From: JBDHBD01 sp039586095
GTDB taxonomy: Bacteria > Gemmatimonadota > Gemmatimonadetes > Palauibacterales > Palauibacteraceae
NCBI GenBank assembly: GCA_039586095.1
Contig: JBDHLB010000007.1
Location: 1-64,000, forward strand
Length of the DNA: 64,000 nt
Direction of reading: 5' to 3'
The translations under genes were made by a program, and so were the position numbers. Below, piece after piece: positions 23,114-31,353 of the stretch (position 1 is the first letter of the stretch; each line of letters begins with the position of its first letter). A model generated the notes under the pieces. It did no database searches and had not been told where the DNA came from. It was given only the letters and a program-made list of their open reading frames with translations.

Positions 23114-24309
23114 CCCGAAGGTCCTGCCGGCGCTTCGCCCCGGTCGGCCCGGCCGGGCGATGGACGTGGCTGGCCGCGTTCGTGGTGGCCGGGGCGGCAG
23201 GTTGCTCGGGAGACTCTGCAGTCTTCGAACCCATCCCCACGGGTCAAGGTGGCCTGATCGGGCTGGAAACGGTGGCCACGGGGCTCGAGCGGCCGCTTCT
23301 GCTGACGGCTCCGCCCGGGGACGATCGCCTGTTCATCGCGGAGCAGCCCGGCCAGATTCGAATCGTGAAGGACGGCTCGCTGCTACCCGCGCCGTATCTG
23401 GACATCCGGGCCCAGGTGCGGAGTTCGAGCAACGAGCAGGGCTTGCTGGGTTTCGCCTTCCACCCCGACTACGCCTCGAACGGCTTTCTCTATGTCAGCT
23501 ACACGTTTGGTAACGGCGACAGCCGGGTCGAGAGGTACACGGTCTCGCCCGACCCGGATCGGGCGGATCCTGCATCCGCGCTCACCATCCTGGAAACGGA
23601 CCAGCCGGCCGCCAATCACAACGGCGGGCTCGTGACGTTCGGCCCTGACGGCATGCTGTACGTGGGCCTCGGAGACGGAGGCGGAGCCGGCGACCCGTTC
23701 GGCAACGGACAGGACCCGAACACGTGGCTGGGAGCGATCCTCCGCATCGACGTCGATGGCGGAGATCCCTACGTCGTGCCCGCCGACAACCCCTTTGTCG
23801 GGCAGACCGGTGCCCGGCCGGAGATCTGGGCCTACGGACTCAGAAACCCGTGGCGGTTCGCGTTCGATCGAGAAAGCGCCACGCTGTTCGTCGCCGACGT
23901 GGGTCAGTCCAGCCTCGAAGAGATCAACGCGGCCCCGGCGTCCGCTGGCGGACTCAACTACGGCTGGAATGTCATGGAGGGGTCGCAGTGCTTCGGCAGC
24001 GACCCGTGCGATCGAGCCGGCCTCACGCTTCCCGTCTTCGAGTACGACCACTCACAGGGCTGTTCCGTCACCGGCGGCTTTGTGTATAGAGGAGGGGCAA
24101 TCGCCGATCTTCAAGGCCTCTATCTCTATTCGGACTTCTGCAGCGGCTTCCTGCGCAGTTTCCGGCTCGAGGGAGGCGAGGCCGTCGAGCCACGTTCGTG
24201 GCCGGTCGGGGACCTCGGCAGCGTCCTGTCGTTTGGCGAGGACGCGGCCGGCGAGCTGTACGTGTTGACCGGCGACGGCCGAGTGCGTCGTCTGGCGCGG
24301 GCTCCCTGA
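23110..24309 (+). CDS. PQQ-dependent sugar (aldose) dehydrogenase-like lipoprotein
   Basis: A 399-residue beta-propeller protein of the soluble glucose dehydrogenase/Hedgehog-interacting-like family. It starts with a lipoprotein signal (VVAGAAGC) and shows LERPLLLTAPPGDDRLFIAEQPG, NEQGLLGFAFHPDY, NHNGGLVTFGPDGMLYVGLGDGG with the catalytic-type His, WAYGLRNPWRFAFD and GLNYGWN, typical of PQQ-binding aldose dehydrogenases. The start is TTG 23110, overlapping the sat stop as TTGA; no better start leaves the signal intact. It is probably periplasmic and feeds electrons to the respiratory chain if PQQ is available. No PQQ synthesis gene is in the window, and the link to sulfate assimilation may be only positional. 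Confidence 0.85.
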   Translation: MTRRSCRRFAPVGPAGRWTWLAAFVVAGAAGCSGDSAVFEPIPTGQGGLIGLETVATGLERPLLLTAPPGDDRLFIAEQPGQIRIVKDGSLLPAPYLDIRAQVRSSSNEQGLLGFAFHPDYASNGFLYVSYTFGNGDSRVERYTVSPDPDRADPASALTILETDQPAANHNGGLVTFGPDGMLYVGLGDGGGAGDPFGNGQDPNTWLGAILRIDVDGGDPYVVPADNPFVGQTGARPEIWAYGLRNPWRFAFDRESATLFVADVGQSSLEEINAAPASAGGLNYGWNVMEGSQCFGSDPCDRAGLTLPVFEYDHSQGCSVTGGFVYRGGAIADLQGLYLYSDFCSGFLRSFRLEGGEAVEPRSWPVGDLGSVLSFGEDAAGELYVLTGDGRVRRLARAP

Positions 24310-24403
24310 CGGCGTGCGGGCACGCTCCGCAACCAGCGCGCTCCGGCAACCAGGCGGACTCCGGTGACCTTGCGAGCCGCCAGGCCCGCACTGCCCGGAA
24401 ACG

Positions 24404-25117
24404 CTACAGAGTAAACGACACGCCGAACTTCAGCAGAATCAGATCCGCGTCGCTCTCGAAGAACGTGATGTGGACGTTGCCGAACTCGTCTTCCACGATG
24501 CTTCCCTCTCGCAGGTACCGAGTGGTGTCGTGGTGCCGATACTGGGCATCGAAGAGCAGACGAATCGGCCGCCGGCCTCGTGTCAGCGCCACCCCGAGCC
24601 CGCCCCCGAATCCGTACGCCAGGCTCGTGTCATCGAAGTTCGTGCTGCGGGCCAGGGTCGGATAGAAGGGGTCCCCTCCGTCCAGCGACGACTCGGTGAA
24701 GAAGTACCCGAGGCCCACGAAGCCGTTGACGTAGGGCTCGATGGGGCCGGCAGGCAGGGTGACCTGCGGGCCGATACTGAACATCGCGATGTTGTTGTGC
24801 GTTCGGACATCAAACCCGACGCGAGGCGATGGAAACCCGGGCACGAACACACGCTCTGAGCCGTAGGTGATGAACGCGGCGTCCATTCGCAGCCCGAGGA
24901 CGCCGGGGTACGGTCGGTACACCACGTGACCGCTCGCGCCGTACCCTTCACCGACCACCTGACCGAAATCGCCCTGCGGCACGCTGATGGCGAAGCCCGC
25001 ACCGAGCGCCCAATCCTGCGCCGAGGCGGATCGGGTCAGCGCCAGGGCGAGAATCACCAGGCCGAGTGCCCGCCTCAGAACGCGGGCGCGGCTCGAATCG
25101 TCTCGTCGATCGATCAT
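24404..25117 (-). CDS. outer-membrane beta-barrel protein
   Basis: A 237-residue protein with a Sec signal peptide (cleavage after ASA near residue 33) and alternating amphipathic strands ending in LILLKFGVSFTL, a typical C-terminal beta-signal with aromatic/hydrophobic alternation. Pattern and size fit an eight-stranded OmpA/OmpW-like barrel. GGGAGG precedes the ATG by six bases. No peptidoglycan-binding domain is attached and no specific function can be given. It converges with the dehydrogenase gene; the 95 bases between them show no strong terminator, only a short imperfect 17-18-bp tandem repeat. Confidence 0.8.
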   Translation of the reverse strand: MIDRRDDSSRARVLRRALGLVILALALTRSASAQDWALGAGFAISVPQGDFGQVVGEGYGASGHVVYRPYPGVLGLRMDAAFITYGSERVFVPGFPSPRVGFDVRTHNNIAMFSIGPQVTLPAGPIEPYVNGFVGLGYFFTESSLDGGDPFYPTLARSTNFDDTSLAYGFGGGLGVALTRGRRPIRLLFDAQYRHHDTTRYLREGSIVEDEFGNVHITFFESDADLILLKFGVSFTL

Positions 25118-25199
25118 GGTTGGCCTCCCGATGAACGGCCGCTGCCAGTCTCATCAGGTAGACGAACTCGACGATGGCGACGTCACTCGTGCAACCGGC

Positions 25200-25985
25200 T
25201 CACACGTGTATCGATCCCTCGAGGTAGAGAACGCATTCGCCGGCGATTTCGACCCGGTCGCTCTTGTCGACACAAAACAACTCCCCACCGCGTGTCGAGA
25301 TCTGGCGGGCGTGCAGCCTGTCCTTGCCGAGGCGTCGCGACCAGTACGGGACCAGGGTGCAGTGGGCGGACCCGGTCACCGGATCCTCCGGGACTCCCAG
25401 GGCGGGGGCGAAGAAGCGCGACACGAAGTCGACCTCGTCGCCCGGTGCCGTGACGATCGTACCGGGCAGATCCAGCTCCGCGAGGCGTGCATAGTCGGGT
25501 CGCAGCCCCCGCACGTCTTCCTCCGATTCCAACACGACCAGGTAGTCGCGATCCGCTGCCCACGCCTCGGTGAGCTCCGTGCCGAGCGCCGCTCGCAGTG
25601 CCGCCGAAGGGGCCATGGCGGTCGCCGGGACCGCCGGAAAATCCATCCGCAGCCGCGCTCCGTCGCGCACCACCGTGAGGGGTCCACTCCGGGTGTGGAA
25701 GACGATCGAATCCGACTCGTGATCCAGTCGCTCGAACAACACCCAGGCAGTCGCCAGCGTCGCGTGACCACACAGCTCGACCTCGGCCACGGGTGTGAAC
25801 CACCGCAGCTCGAAGTCATCTTCCCGGGGGAGGAAAAACGCGGTCTCGGAGAGATTGTTCTCGGACGCAATGGCCTGCAGCCGTTCGTCCGACAGCCAGT
25901 CCTGCACGGGGCAGACCGCCGCCGGGTTACCCCCGAACCGCTGCGCGGTGAACGCATCCACCTGATACAAAGGGAGAGTCGTCAT
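25200..25985 (-). CDS. PhzF family isomerase/epimerase
   Basis: A 261-residue PhzF-fold protein: the N-terminal YQVDAFTAQRFGGNPAAVCP, the SETAFF motif with the catalytic Glu, CGHATLATAWVLF, and in the second half EDPVTGSAHCTLVPYW, all hallmarks of the PhzF/YddE family of cofactor-free isomerases. Members isomerise diverse small metabolites (dihydro-hydroxyanthranilate in phenazine synthesis for PhzF itself). No phenazine genes are present, so the substrate is unknown. It is cytoplasmic and probably transcribed alone. Confidence 0.92.
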   Translation of the reverse strand: MTTLPLYQVDAFTAQRFGGNPAAVCPVQDWLSDERLQAIASENNLSETAFFLPREDDFELRWFTPVAEVELCGHATLATAWVLFERLDHESDSIVFHTRSGPLTVVRDGARLRMDFPAVPATAMAPSAALRAALGTELTEAWAADRDYLVVLESEEDVRGLRPDYARLAELDLPGTIVTAPGDEVDFVSRFFAPALGVPEDPVTGSAHCTLVPYWSRRLGKDRLHARQISTRGGELFCVDKSDRVEIAGECVLYLEGSIHV

Positions 25986-26142
25986 GCGTGCAGTCTAGTC
26001 TGTGTCCTCGGCGTCCGGAACCGCATGCGACTTGCGTGACGGCCGCCGCATCCGAGACCATTTCCTGGAGACCGAGCGCTCTCTCGCATCGCACGCTGTG
26101 GAGAGGCGATCGCCCCTACCGATGACCAAGCGAGGATATGGG

Positions 26143-27063
26143 ATGGGCATGCCCGTGGTGTTTCACGAGGGCTACGAGGTAGACATCGGGCCTCACGTCT
26201 TTCCGACGGCCAAGTACGGTCTGATCCGCAAACGGCTGTTGGAGGAAGGCGTGATCCGGGAGGGCGATCTCCACCGATCGGAAGCGGCAAGCGACGCGGC
26301 GATTCTGCTTGTCCACACGGAGCGCTGGATGGGCAAGCTCCAGAGCGGTGACCTGACCCCACAGGAGCAACTCCTGCTCGAAGTTCCGTACTCGACCGGT
26401 CTGAGAGACGCGGCATGGCTGTGCGCGGGGGGATCGATTCTTACGGGGCAACTCGCGCTCGAGCATGGCGTCGCCGTTCACCTCGGAGGTGGGTTTCACC
26501 ATGCGTTTCCGGACCACGGCGAGGGTTTCTGTCCGCTCAACGATGTCGCGGTGGCCGTGCGCGAGCTCGAGCGACAGGGCGTGATCGAACGACCCGTCGT
26601 GATCGACTGCGACGTACATCACGGCAACGGCACGGCGGCGATCTTCGTCGACGACGCGCAGGTGTACACGTTCTCGATGCACCAGCTTCGCAATTACCCG
26701 ATGCACAAGCCGCCCGGCGACACGGACGTGGGCCTGGCCGACTGCACAGGTGACCAGGAGTATCTGAGGCTTTTGCGGCGGCACCTGCCCTCGATCGTGG
26801 ACTCCCATCGCCCCGATCTGGCCTTCTACCTCGCCGGCGCAGACCCCTACCGGGAGGATCAGCTGGGTGGTCTGGCGCTGTCGCTCGACGGCCTTCGGCA
26901 GCGCGACGAGCTCGTTCTGGAAACGCTGGGCGAAGCCAGCGTGCCCGTCGGCGTGTGCCTCGCCGGCGGGTATGCGCAGCATACCGCTGACACCGTCGCC
27001 ATCCACTGCGCTACGGTCGCGGCAGCGCGCGAGGCATGGGAGCGCTACGGGCGCGACGGGTAG
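26143..27063 (+). CDS. histone deacetylase-family amidohydrolase
   Basis: A 306-residue arginase/HDAC-fold enzyme of the acetoin utilisation/class IV HDAC-like group. Seen are GGGFHHAFPDHGEGFCPLND (charge-relay His pair), DCDVHHGNGTA (zinc ligands Asp and His), the second zinc Asp in AGADPYREDQLGG and a C-terminal GGGY-like AGGYA with the catalytic Tyr. Bacterial members deacetylate acetylated lysines, polyamines or other amides. The frame opens at 26002. ATG 26143 is preferred because GAGGA lies six bases upstream, although 26122 and 26149 are possible. It converges with the DUF3891 gene, with no visible terminator between them. Confidence 0.9.
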   Translation: MGMPVVFHEGYEVDIGPHVFPTAKYGLIRKRLLEEGVIREGDLHRSEAASDAAILLVHTERWMGKLQSGDLTPQEQLLLEVPYSTGLRDAAWLCAGGSILTGQLALEHGVAVHLGGGFHHAFPDHGEGFCPLNDVAVAVRELERQGVIERPVVIDCDVHHGNGTAAIFVDDAQVYTFSMHQLRNYPMHKPPGDTDVGLADCTGDQEYLRLLRRHLPSIVDSHRPDLAFYLAGADPYREDQLGGLALSLDGLRQRDELVLETLGEASVPVGVCLAGGYAQHTADTVAIHCATVAAAREAWERYGRDG

Positions 27064-27097
27064 ACACCAGGCGCGCGCTGTGCAGCAATCGGTCTCG

Positions 27098-27865
27098 TCA
27101 GGCCAGTCGTGGCGCGGGCCGCAGCCAGATCCACCAGGTACGATCCGAGGCGGCGTCCCAGGCCGCCCGGAGCGCCTCCTCGCTCTCGAACGGGCCCTTG
27201 AACTCCCGGTAGGCGATCCGCACCTCCACCGGCCCCCGAAACGGGAACGGATCGACATGCAACACATCGTCCTCGACCCACGTCAGATGCAGTCGCTCCC
27301 CGGACGGCGTCCTGGAATGACGGGCCGACTCGACCCAGACGGGCTGCTCGGCAGTGCTCGCCGACGGCGGAGTCAAACACAGGAAGATGGACAGGTTGTC
27401 GAACAGCTTCAGGAACTTGAGATCCCACGCGATCCGGTCGTCGTCATCCGCACCGAGCTCGAGGATCTCGCGCAGGTCGCTTCGCCGCTCCGCCTCCAGC
27501 TCGAGCAGCGATTCGAGTCCTTCGGCATCGGGAAACGAGGTGTAGTGCAAGCTGGCGAGAAGCGCGGCATACGGATGAAGATGGCTGACATCGTCGAGGC
27601 CGCGGCGATACGCCGAGATCTTCTCGTCGAGGGGATATGCGTGGAAAGGCAACGCGTGGCCCGTGTCGGAGTCGAGCATCGGGATCTCGTCCAGCTCGCG
27701 CCACGCCACGTCATGCAGGGCCGTTGCGAGAACGAGCTCGAAGGCGAGCGGAGACGGGTCCCGGCCGATCCCCGTCCACGCGGCCGCCAGCTGTCCCGCA
27801 AGTAACGCATGATCGTGCTGACGGAAGAGCCTGGTGCCGCCGTCGCGACGGTACTGAACAAGCAT
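27098..27865 (-). CDS. DUF3891 family protein
   Basis: A 255-residue protein of the DUF3891 family, recognised by the start MLVQYRRDGG..., RLFRQHDHALLAGQLAAAW, the metal-binding-like LATALHDVAWRELDE and LHYTSF elements and the C-terminal WIWLRP. The His/Asp spacing recalls an HD-type phosphohydrolase helical core, but activity has not been established in the family as far as I know. ATG 27865 is chosen over an upstream start because GGAGGAGGA directly precedes it and the family begins there. The gene is divergent from lemA. Confidence 0.8.
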   Translation of the reverse strand: MLVQYRRDGGTRLFRQHDHALLAGQLAAAWTGIGRDPSPLAFELVLATALHDVAWRELDEIPMLDSDTGHALPFHAYPLDEKISAYRRGLDDVSHLHPYAALLASLHYTSFPDAEGLESLLELEAERRSDLREILELGADDDDRIAWDLKFLKLFDNLSIFLCLTPPSASTAEQPVWVESARHSRTPSGERLHLTWVEDDVLHVDPFPFRGPVEVRIAYREFKGPFESEEALRAAWDAASDRTWWIWLRPAPRLA

Positions 27866-28034
27866 TCCTCCTCCTGGACGAGCCCCGCGACGACGCAATC
27901 GGGCGGCCTGCCCGGCCTCGGGGCGAAGTGCCGGGATTACCGTTCGCGCCGGCCTTTCATAATATACAGCGCGACGCGACGTTGCAGGTTCCGTCGCGCG
28001 CGCCCCGACTCACCAGCCAGGGAGGAGCTCAGAC

Positions 28035-28595
28035 ATGTGGATCGCGCTGCTGGTCATCGTCGTGCTCATCTTCATCGTCATCGGGATGTACAACAGCCTC
28101 GTCAAGCTGAGGGTCCGCAGTAACAACGCATGGGCCGATATCGACGTGCAGTTGAAGCGCCGCTATGACCTGATCCCGAATCTGGTGGAAACGGTCAAGG
28201 GGTACGCGGGACACGAGCGGGAGACCCTCGAGGCGGTGGTCGAGGCGCGCAATCGGGCGATCAGTGCAGAGGGACCGGCCGCGCAGGCTCAAGCGGAGAA
28301 CGTGCTGAGCGGGGCGCTCCGTCAGCTCTTCGCTCTGGCGGAAGCGTATCCACAGCTGCGCGCCGTGGAGAGCTTCACCCAGCTGCAGGCCTCTCTCGAA
28401 GAGATCGAGGGGGCCATTCAGAACGCACGACGCTACTACAACGCTGTCGTGCGCGACTACAACACGAAGACGCAGGTGTTTCCGACGAATCTGCTGGCCA
28501 ACGCGTTCGGCTTTACGGGGCGCGAGTTCTTCGTCCTCGAGGACGACGCACAGCGGGAAGCGCCCGAGGTGCGGTTCGACACGAGCGATGCGTAG
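28035..28595 (+). CDS. LemA family membrane protein
   Basis: A 186-residue protein with one N-terminal membrane helix (residues 2-20, IALLVIVVLIFIVIGMY) and a long helical bundle. The signature YNSLVKLRVRSNNAWADIDVQLKRRYDLIPNLV (here split over 19-50), the YNAVVRDYNTKTQVFPTNLLANAFGF motif and a FF near the C-terminus define LemA. GGAGG lies nine bases before the ATG, and a -10-like CATAAT is at 27958-27963. It overlaps the DUF2207 gene by eight bases, a frequent LemA-DUF2207 pairing, so they probably act together at the inner membrane. Precise function is unknown. Confidence 0.95.
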   Translation: MWIALLVIVVLIFIVIGMYNSLVKLRVRSNNAWADIDVQLKRRYDLIPNLVETVKGYAGHERETLEAVVEARNRAISAEGPAAQAQAENVLSGALRQLFALAEAYPQLRAVESFTQLQASLEEIEGAIQNARRYYNAVVRDYNTKTQVFPTNLLANAFGFTGREFFVLEDDAQREAPEVRFDTSDA

Positions 28596-30393
28596 AGGCC
28601 GGACCGGCGCAGTCCGCCTCGCCGTCCGTGCCCGGGTCGCGGTCGCCCTGGCCGCGGCGGGCGTCGGTCTTCTTCCCGCAGCGGTAGCCGGCCCGGCCTT
28701 CCCGCAGGCGCGCTCGTGGGTGATCGAGCGATTCGACGCCGAGATCACGGTGTTGAAGAGCGGCGACGTCGTGGTCACCGAGAGGATTCGCCCCCGCTTC
28801 ACAGGATCCTGGAACGGGATCTACCGCGACATTCCCATCGACTACCGCACGCCGAGCGGCTTCGGATACAAACTCAAGCTTTCCGTCGAGGAGGTCACGG
28901 ACGGGCAGGGGAACTCGCTGCGGCGCGAGTTGAGCCGTGAGAGACAGTACCGTCGGATCAAGGTGTGGATTCCGGACGCGCGCGACGCCACTCGAACCGT
29001 CGTCATCCGTTACAGGGTGGAAAACGCGCTGCGGTTCTTCGAGTCGGACGGCGAGCGCGAAGGCATCGTCGAGGCCTACGACGAGCTGTACTGGAACGTG
29101 ACGGGAGACGAGTGGCCGGTTCCGATCGAGGCGGTCACGGCGACCGTGGTGTTGCCAGCGGAAGCGACCGGCATGCGAGCGAACGCGTTCACGGGGGCCT
29201 ATGGCTCACGGGAGCAGGCGGCGGACGTGAGCCGGACCGGGTCGCGCATCAACGTCGCGGCCCAGCGACAGCTGGGCTACCGGGAGGGACTCACGATCGC
29301 TGTCGCCTGGAATCCGGGCGTGATCCGCAGGCCGACGGCCGTCGATCGAGGCGTCTCTTTCTTCGCGGCGAACTGGCCTCTGCTGCTTCCGTTCCTCGCG
29401 CTTATAGGCATGTATCGGCTCTGGTCCTCGCGAGGTCGGGATCCGGAGCTCCGCTCGATCTCGCCTCTGTATGAGCCTCCCGATGGCCTCCGACCCGCCG
29501 AGATCGGTGTCGTGGCCGATGATTCCGCGGACATGCGGGACGTGACGGCTACCATCGTGGATCTGGCCGTGCGGGGGTACCTGGTGATCGAGGAGACGGA
29601 AGAGGAGAAGCTGTTCGGACTCCTGTCGAGCCGCGAGTACGCTTTCCATCTGAAGCGGCCGCGCGCGGAATGGGATGACCTGGAGCATTTCGAGCGCAAG
29701 TTGCTGCGTGCGCTGTTCGGCGGTCGGGGGGACACGGTACGCCTTTCCGAGCTCCAGAACGAGTTCTACAAGGACCTGCCCGGAATCAAGGACTCGCTGA
29801 TGGACCGCCTCCTCAAGCTGAAGGTGTACCGCCAGCGACCCGACCACGTGAAGGGCCGCTGGATCGCGGCCGGCATCGCGACCGGAGTCATCGTGGCGGG
29901 ATTCGGCACGATCATCGCCGAGCGTCTCGGGCTCGCCCCGCTGGCCCTGGTGGTCGGCGGCGTGGCCAGCGGACTGGTCGTACTCGGGTTCGGTCTCATC
30001 ATGCCGGCTCGTTCGATCCAGGGCGCGCGATTGCTCGAGAAGGTGCGCGGGTTCGAGGAGTTCCTGAACCGGGTCGAGTCGGACCGCTTCAAACGGATGA
30101 TCACGGGTCCGGAGATGTTCGAGAAGTTCCTGCCGTTCGCCATGGCGCTGGGCGTGGAGGCGCGCTGGGCGCGCGCCTTCGAAGGCATCTACCGCGAGCC
30201 GCCCGAATGGTACCGCGGACGACACTACGGCACCTTTCATCCGCACGTGTTCGTGTCCGACCTCGGCAGAATGTCCACCCAGGCGGCGACGGCGATGGCG
30301 TCGGCTCCCCGCAGCTCGGGTGGTTCGGGTTTCAGCGGAGGCGGCGGGTTCTCCGGGGGCGGGTTCGGCGGCGGCGGCGGCGGCGCGTTCTGA
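28588..30393 (+). CDS. DUF2207 family membrane protein
   Basis: A 601-residue protein: signal/anchor (residues 10-35), an extracytoplasmic beta-rich DUF2207 domain (about 45-245, starting ERFDAEITVLKSGDVVVTERI), a membrane helix (about 256-276), a predicted cytoplasmic winged-helix-like segment (AEIGVVADDSADMRDVTATIVDLAVRGY in part), two more membrane helices (about 425-475) and a Gly/Ser/Phe-rich tail (GGGFSGGGFGGGGGGAF). Such tails are normal for the family. It is translationally coupled to lemA. Function is not established; these pairs are thought to shape the envelope or act in surface signalling. Confidence 0.92.
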   Translation: MRRGRTGAVRLAVRARVAVALAAAGVGLLPAAVAGPAFPQARSWVIERFDAEITVLKSGDVVVTERIRPRFTGSWNGIYRDIPIDYRTPSGFGYKLKLSVEEVTDGQGNSLRRELSRERQYRRIKVWIPDARDATRTVVIRYRVENALRFFESDGEREGIVEAYDELYWNVTGDEWPVPIEAVTATVVLPAEATGMRANAFTGAYGSREQAADVSRTGSRINVAAQRQLGYREGLTIAVAWNPGVIRRPTAVDRGVSFFAANWPLLLPFLALIGMYRLWSSRGRDPELRSISPLYEPPDGLRPAEIGVVADDSADMRDVTATIVDLAVRGYLVIEETEEEKLFGLLSSREYAFHLKRPRAEWDDLEHFERKLLRALFGGRGDTVRLSELQNEFYKDLPGIKDSLMDRLLKLKVYRQRPDHVKGRWIAAGIATGVIVAGFGTIIAERLGLAPLALVVGGVASGLVVLGFGLIMPARSIQGARLLEKVRGFEEFLNRVESDRFKRMITGPEMFEKFLPFAMALGVEARWARAFEGIYREPPEWYRGRHYGTFHPHVFVSDLGRMSTQAATAMASAPRSSGGSGFSGGGGFSGGGFGGGGGGAF

Positions 30394-30418
30394 GTGTGTT
30401 CTGAGCGAGAGGTTTGAG

Positions 30419-30886
30419 GTGTCTCTGCGTGTAGGTGATCCCGCTCCCGGTTTCTCGCTTCCGCACCGGCCGGGCGAGACGATCGACGTCGGTGAGCTCT
30501 TCGGGCGTGAGAAGGTGGTCCTGTTGTTCTTCCCGCTCGCGTTCAGCTCGGTGTGCACTACCGAGATGTGCACGATCCGCGATGGTTGGGAGGTGTGGGA
30601 GGGAGCCGACGCTCGGATCTTCGGCATTTCGGTCGACAGCCCGTTCGTGACCGCCCGATTCCGAGCCGAGGAAGATCTTCCGTTCCCGATCCTGTCGGAT
30701 TTCAACAAAGAGGTTGTCCGTGCGTACGGGGTCCTGAACGAAGATTCTTTCGGTCTGAAAGGCGTCGCCTATCGAGCGGCATTCGTGATCGACGCGAGCG
30801 GTCGAATCTCGTACGTCTGGATGTCCGAGGACGCCGACGTGGAGCCAGATTACGTCCGGCTGCTGCAGGCCGTCTCTACCGCCTGA
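30419..30886 (+). CDS. peroxiredoxin (AhpE/BCP type)
   Basis: A 155-residue thiol peroxidase. Motifs are VGDPAPGFSLP at the start, FFPLAFSSVCTTEMC with the peroxidatic Cys46 (PxxxTxxC variant, here LAFSSVC) and a possible resolving Cys51, then GISVDSPF and the conserved Arg region. The arrangement is closest to AhpE/BCP-like enzymes that reduce peroxides with thioredoxin or mycothiol-type partners. GTG 30419 is chosen as start since AGAGG lies six bases upstream. An earlier frame extension overlaps the DUF2207 gene and is not homologous. It follows DUF2207 by 25 bases and could be co-transcribed. Confidence 0.93.
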   Translation: MSLRVGDPAPGFSLPHRPGETIDVGELFGREKVVLLFFPLAFSSVCTTEMCTIRDGWEVWEGADARIFGISVDSPFVTARFRAEEDLPFPILSDFNKEVVRAYGVLNEDSFGLKGVAYRAAFVIDASGRISYVWMSEDADVEPDYVRLLQAVSTA

Positions 30887-31353
30887 TCCAAGCGCTCCGC
30901 GGCTCGCGGGGCAGAACGCCATAACCTGTCCGCATTCAGCAAGCTCGAAGGGCGTGGCCCCCGTCGGAGCTCGGGGGGCCGCGCGGGCCCTTCCGACGAA
31001 GCCCGGGACGGCCTCCCGCCCCGCCCACACCGCTCATGGGGTGGCCCGGAATCGTCGCCTGTGTCCCGGTTCCACATCGCGCGCGGCCCATACGAGCACA
31101 TCATACATCGCGTTTCTGTATAATAGTATACGAGTGGTTATATAATCTGTATTGTGAAGCCATGTCGGTCGGTCCACCCTCTCATGGCACGCGGGTCCGA
31201 GTGTCTCCCCGGCCTCCCCTTCCCGCTCGCTCTCGACCCGCATGCAGGTTGTTTCACGGTCGTACGCCGCAGCCGTCTGCATCCTGGCAAGCCGCTTGAT
31301 TCAGCTGTTCCATTTGACACGCGTGATGTCGCCTCGCGAGCAGGACGTAGCCC
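30887..31353. other. intergenic region with an AT-rich island
   Basis: Between the peroxiredoxin and the diguanylate cyclase. The first 200 bases are GC-rich and empty of features. From about 31090 to 31155 the sequence becomes markedly AT-rich with two TATAAT hexamers, which looks like the promoter of the downstream gene. No tRNA, riboswitch or coding homology was recognised; I looked for a cyclic-di-GMP riboswitch and did not see one. Confidence 0.5.
31119..31146 (+). promoter_or_regulatory. candidate promoter(s) upstream of the GGDEF gene
   Basis: Two perfect TATAAT hexamers (31119-31124, preceded by TG as an extended -10 would be, and 31141-31146) lie in an AT-rich island 210-235 bases upstream of the diguanylate cyclase start. 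Upstream -35 matches are poor (AGCACA 18 bases before the first). Consensus -10 boxes are rare in DNA of this composition, so a sigma-70-type promoter here is plausible. Confidence 0.4.

Noticed and set aside
24330..24364. Two imperfect 17-18-bp direct repeats (CAACCAGxxxxxCTCCGG)
   Set aside because: They are only two copies in a convergent gap, too short and imperfect to support an attachment site or mobile element.
30887..31353. Search for a cyclic-di-GMP riboswitch upstream of the GGDEF gene
   Set aside because: No GEMM-type paired core was recognised.
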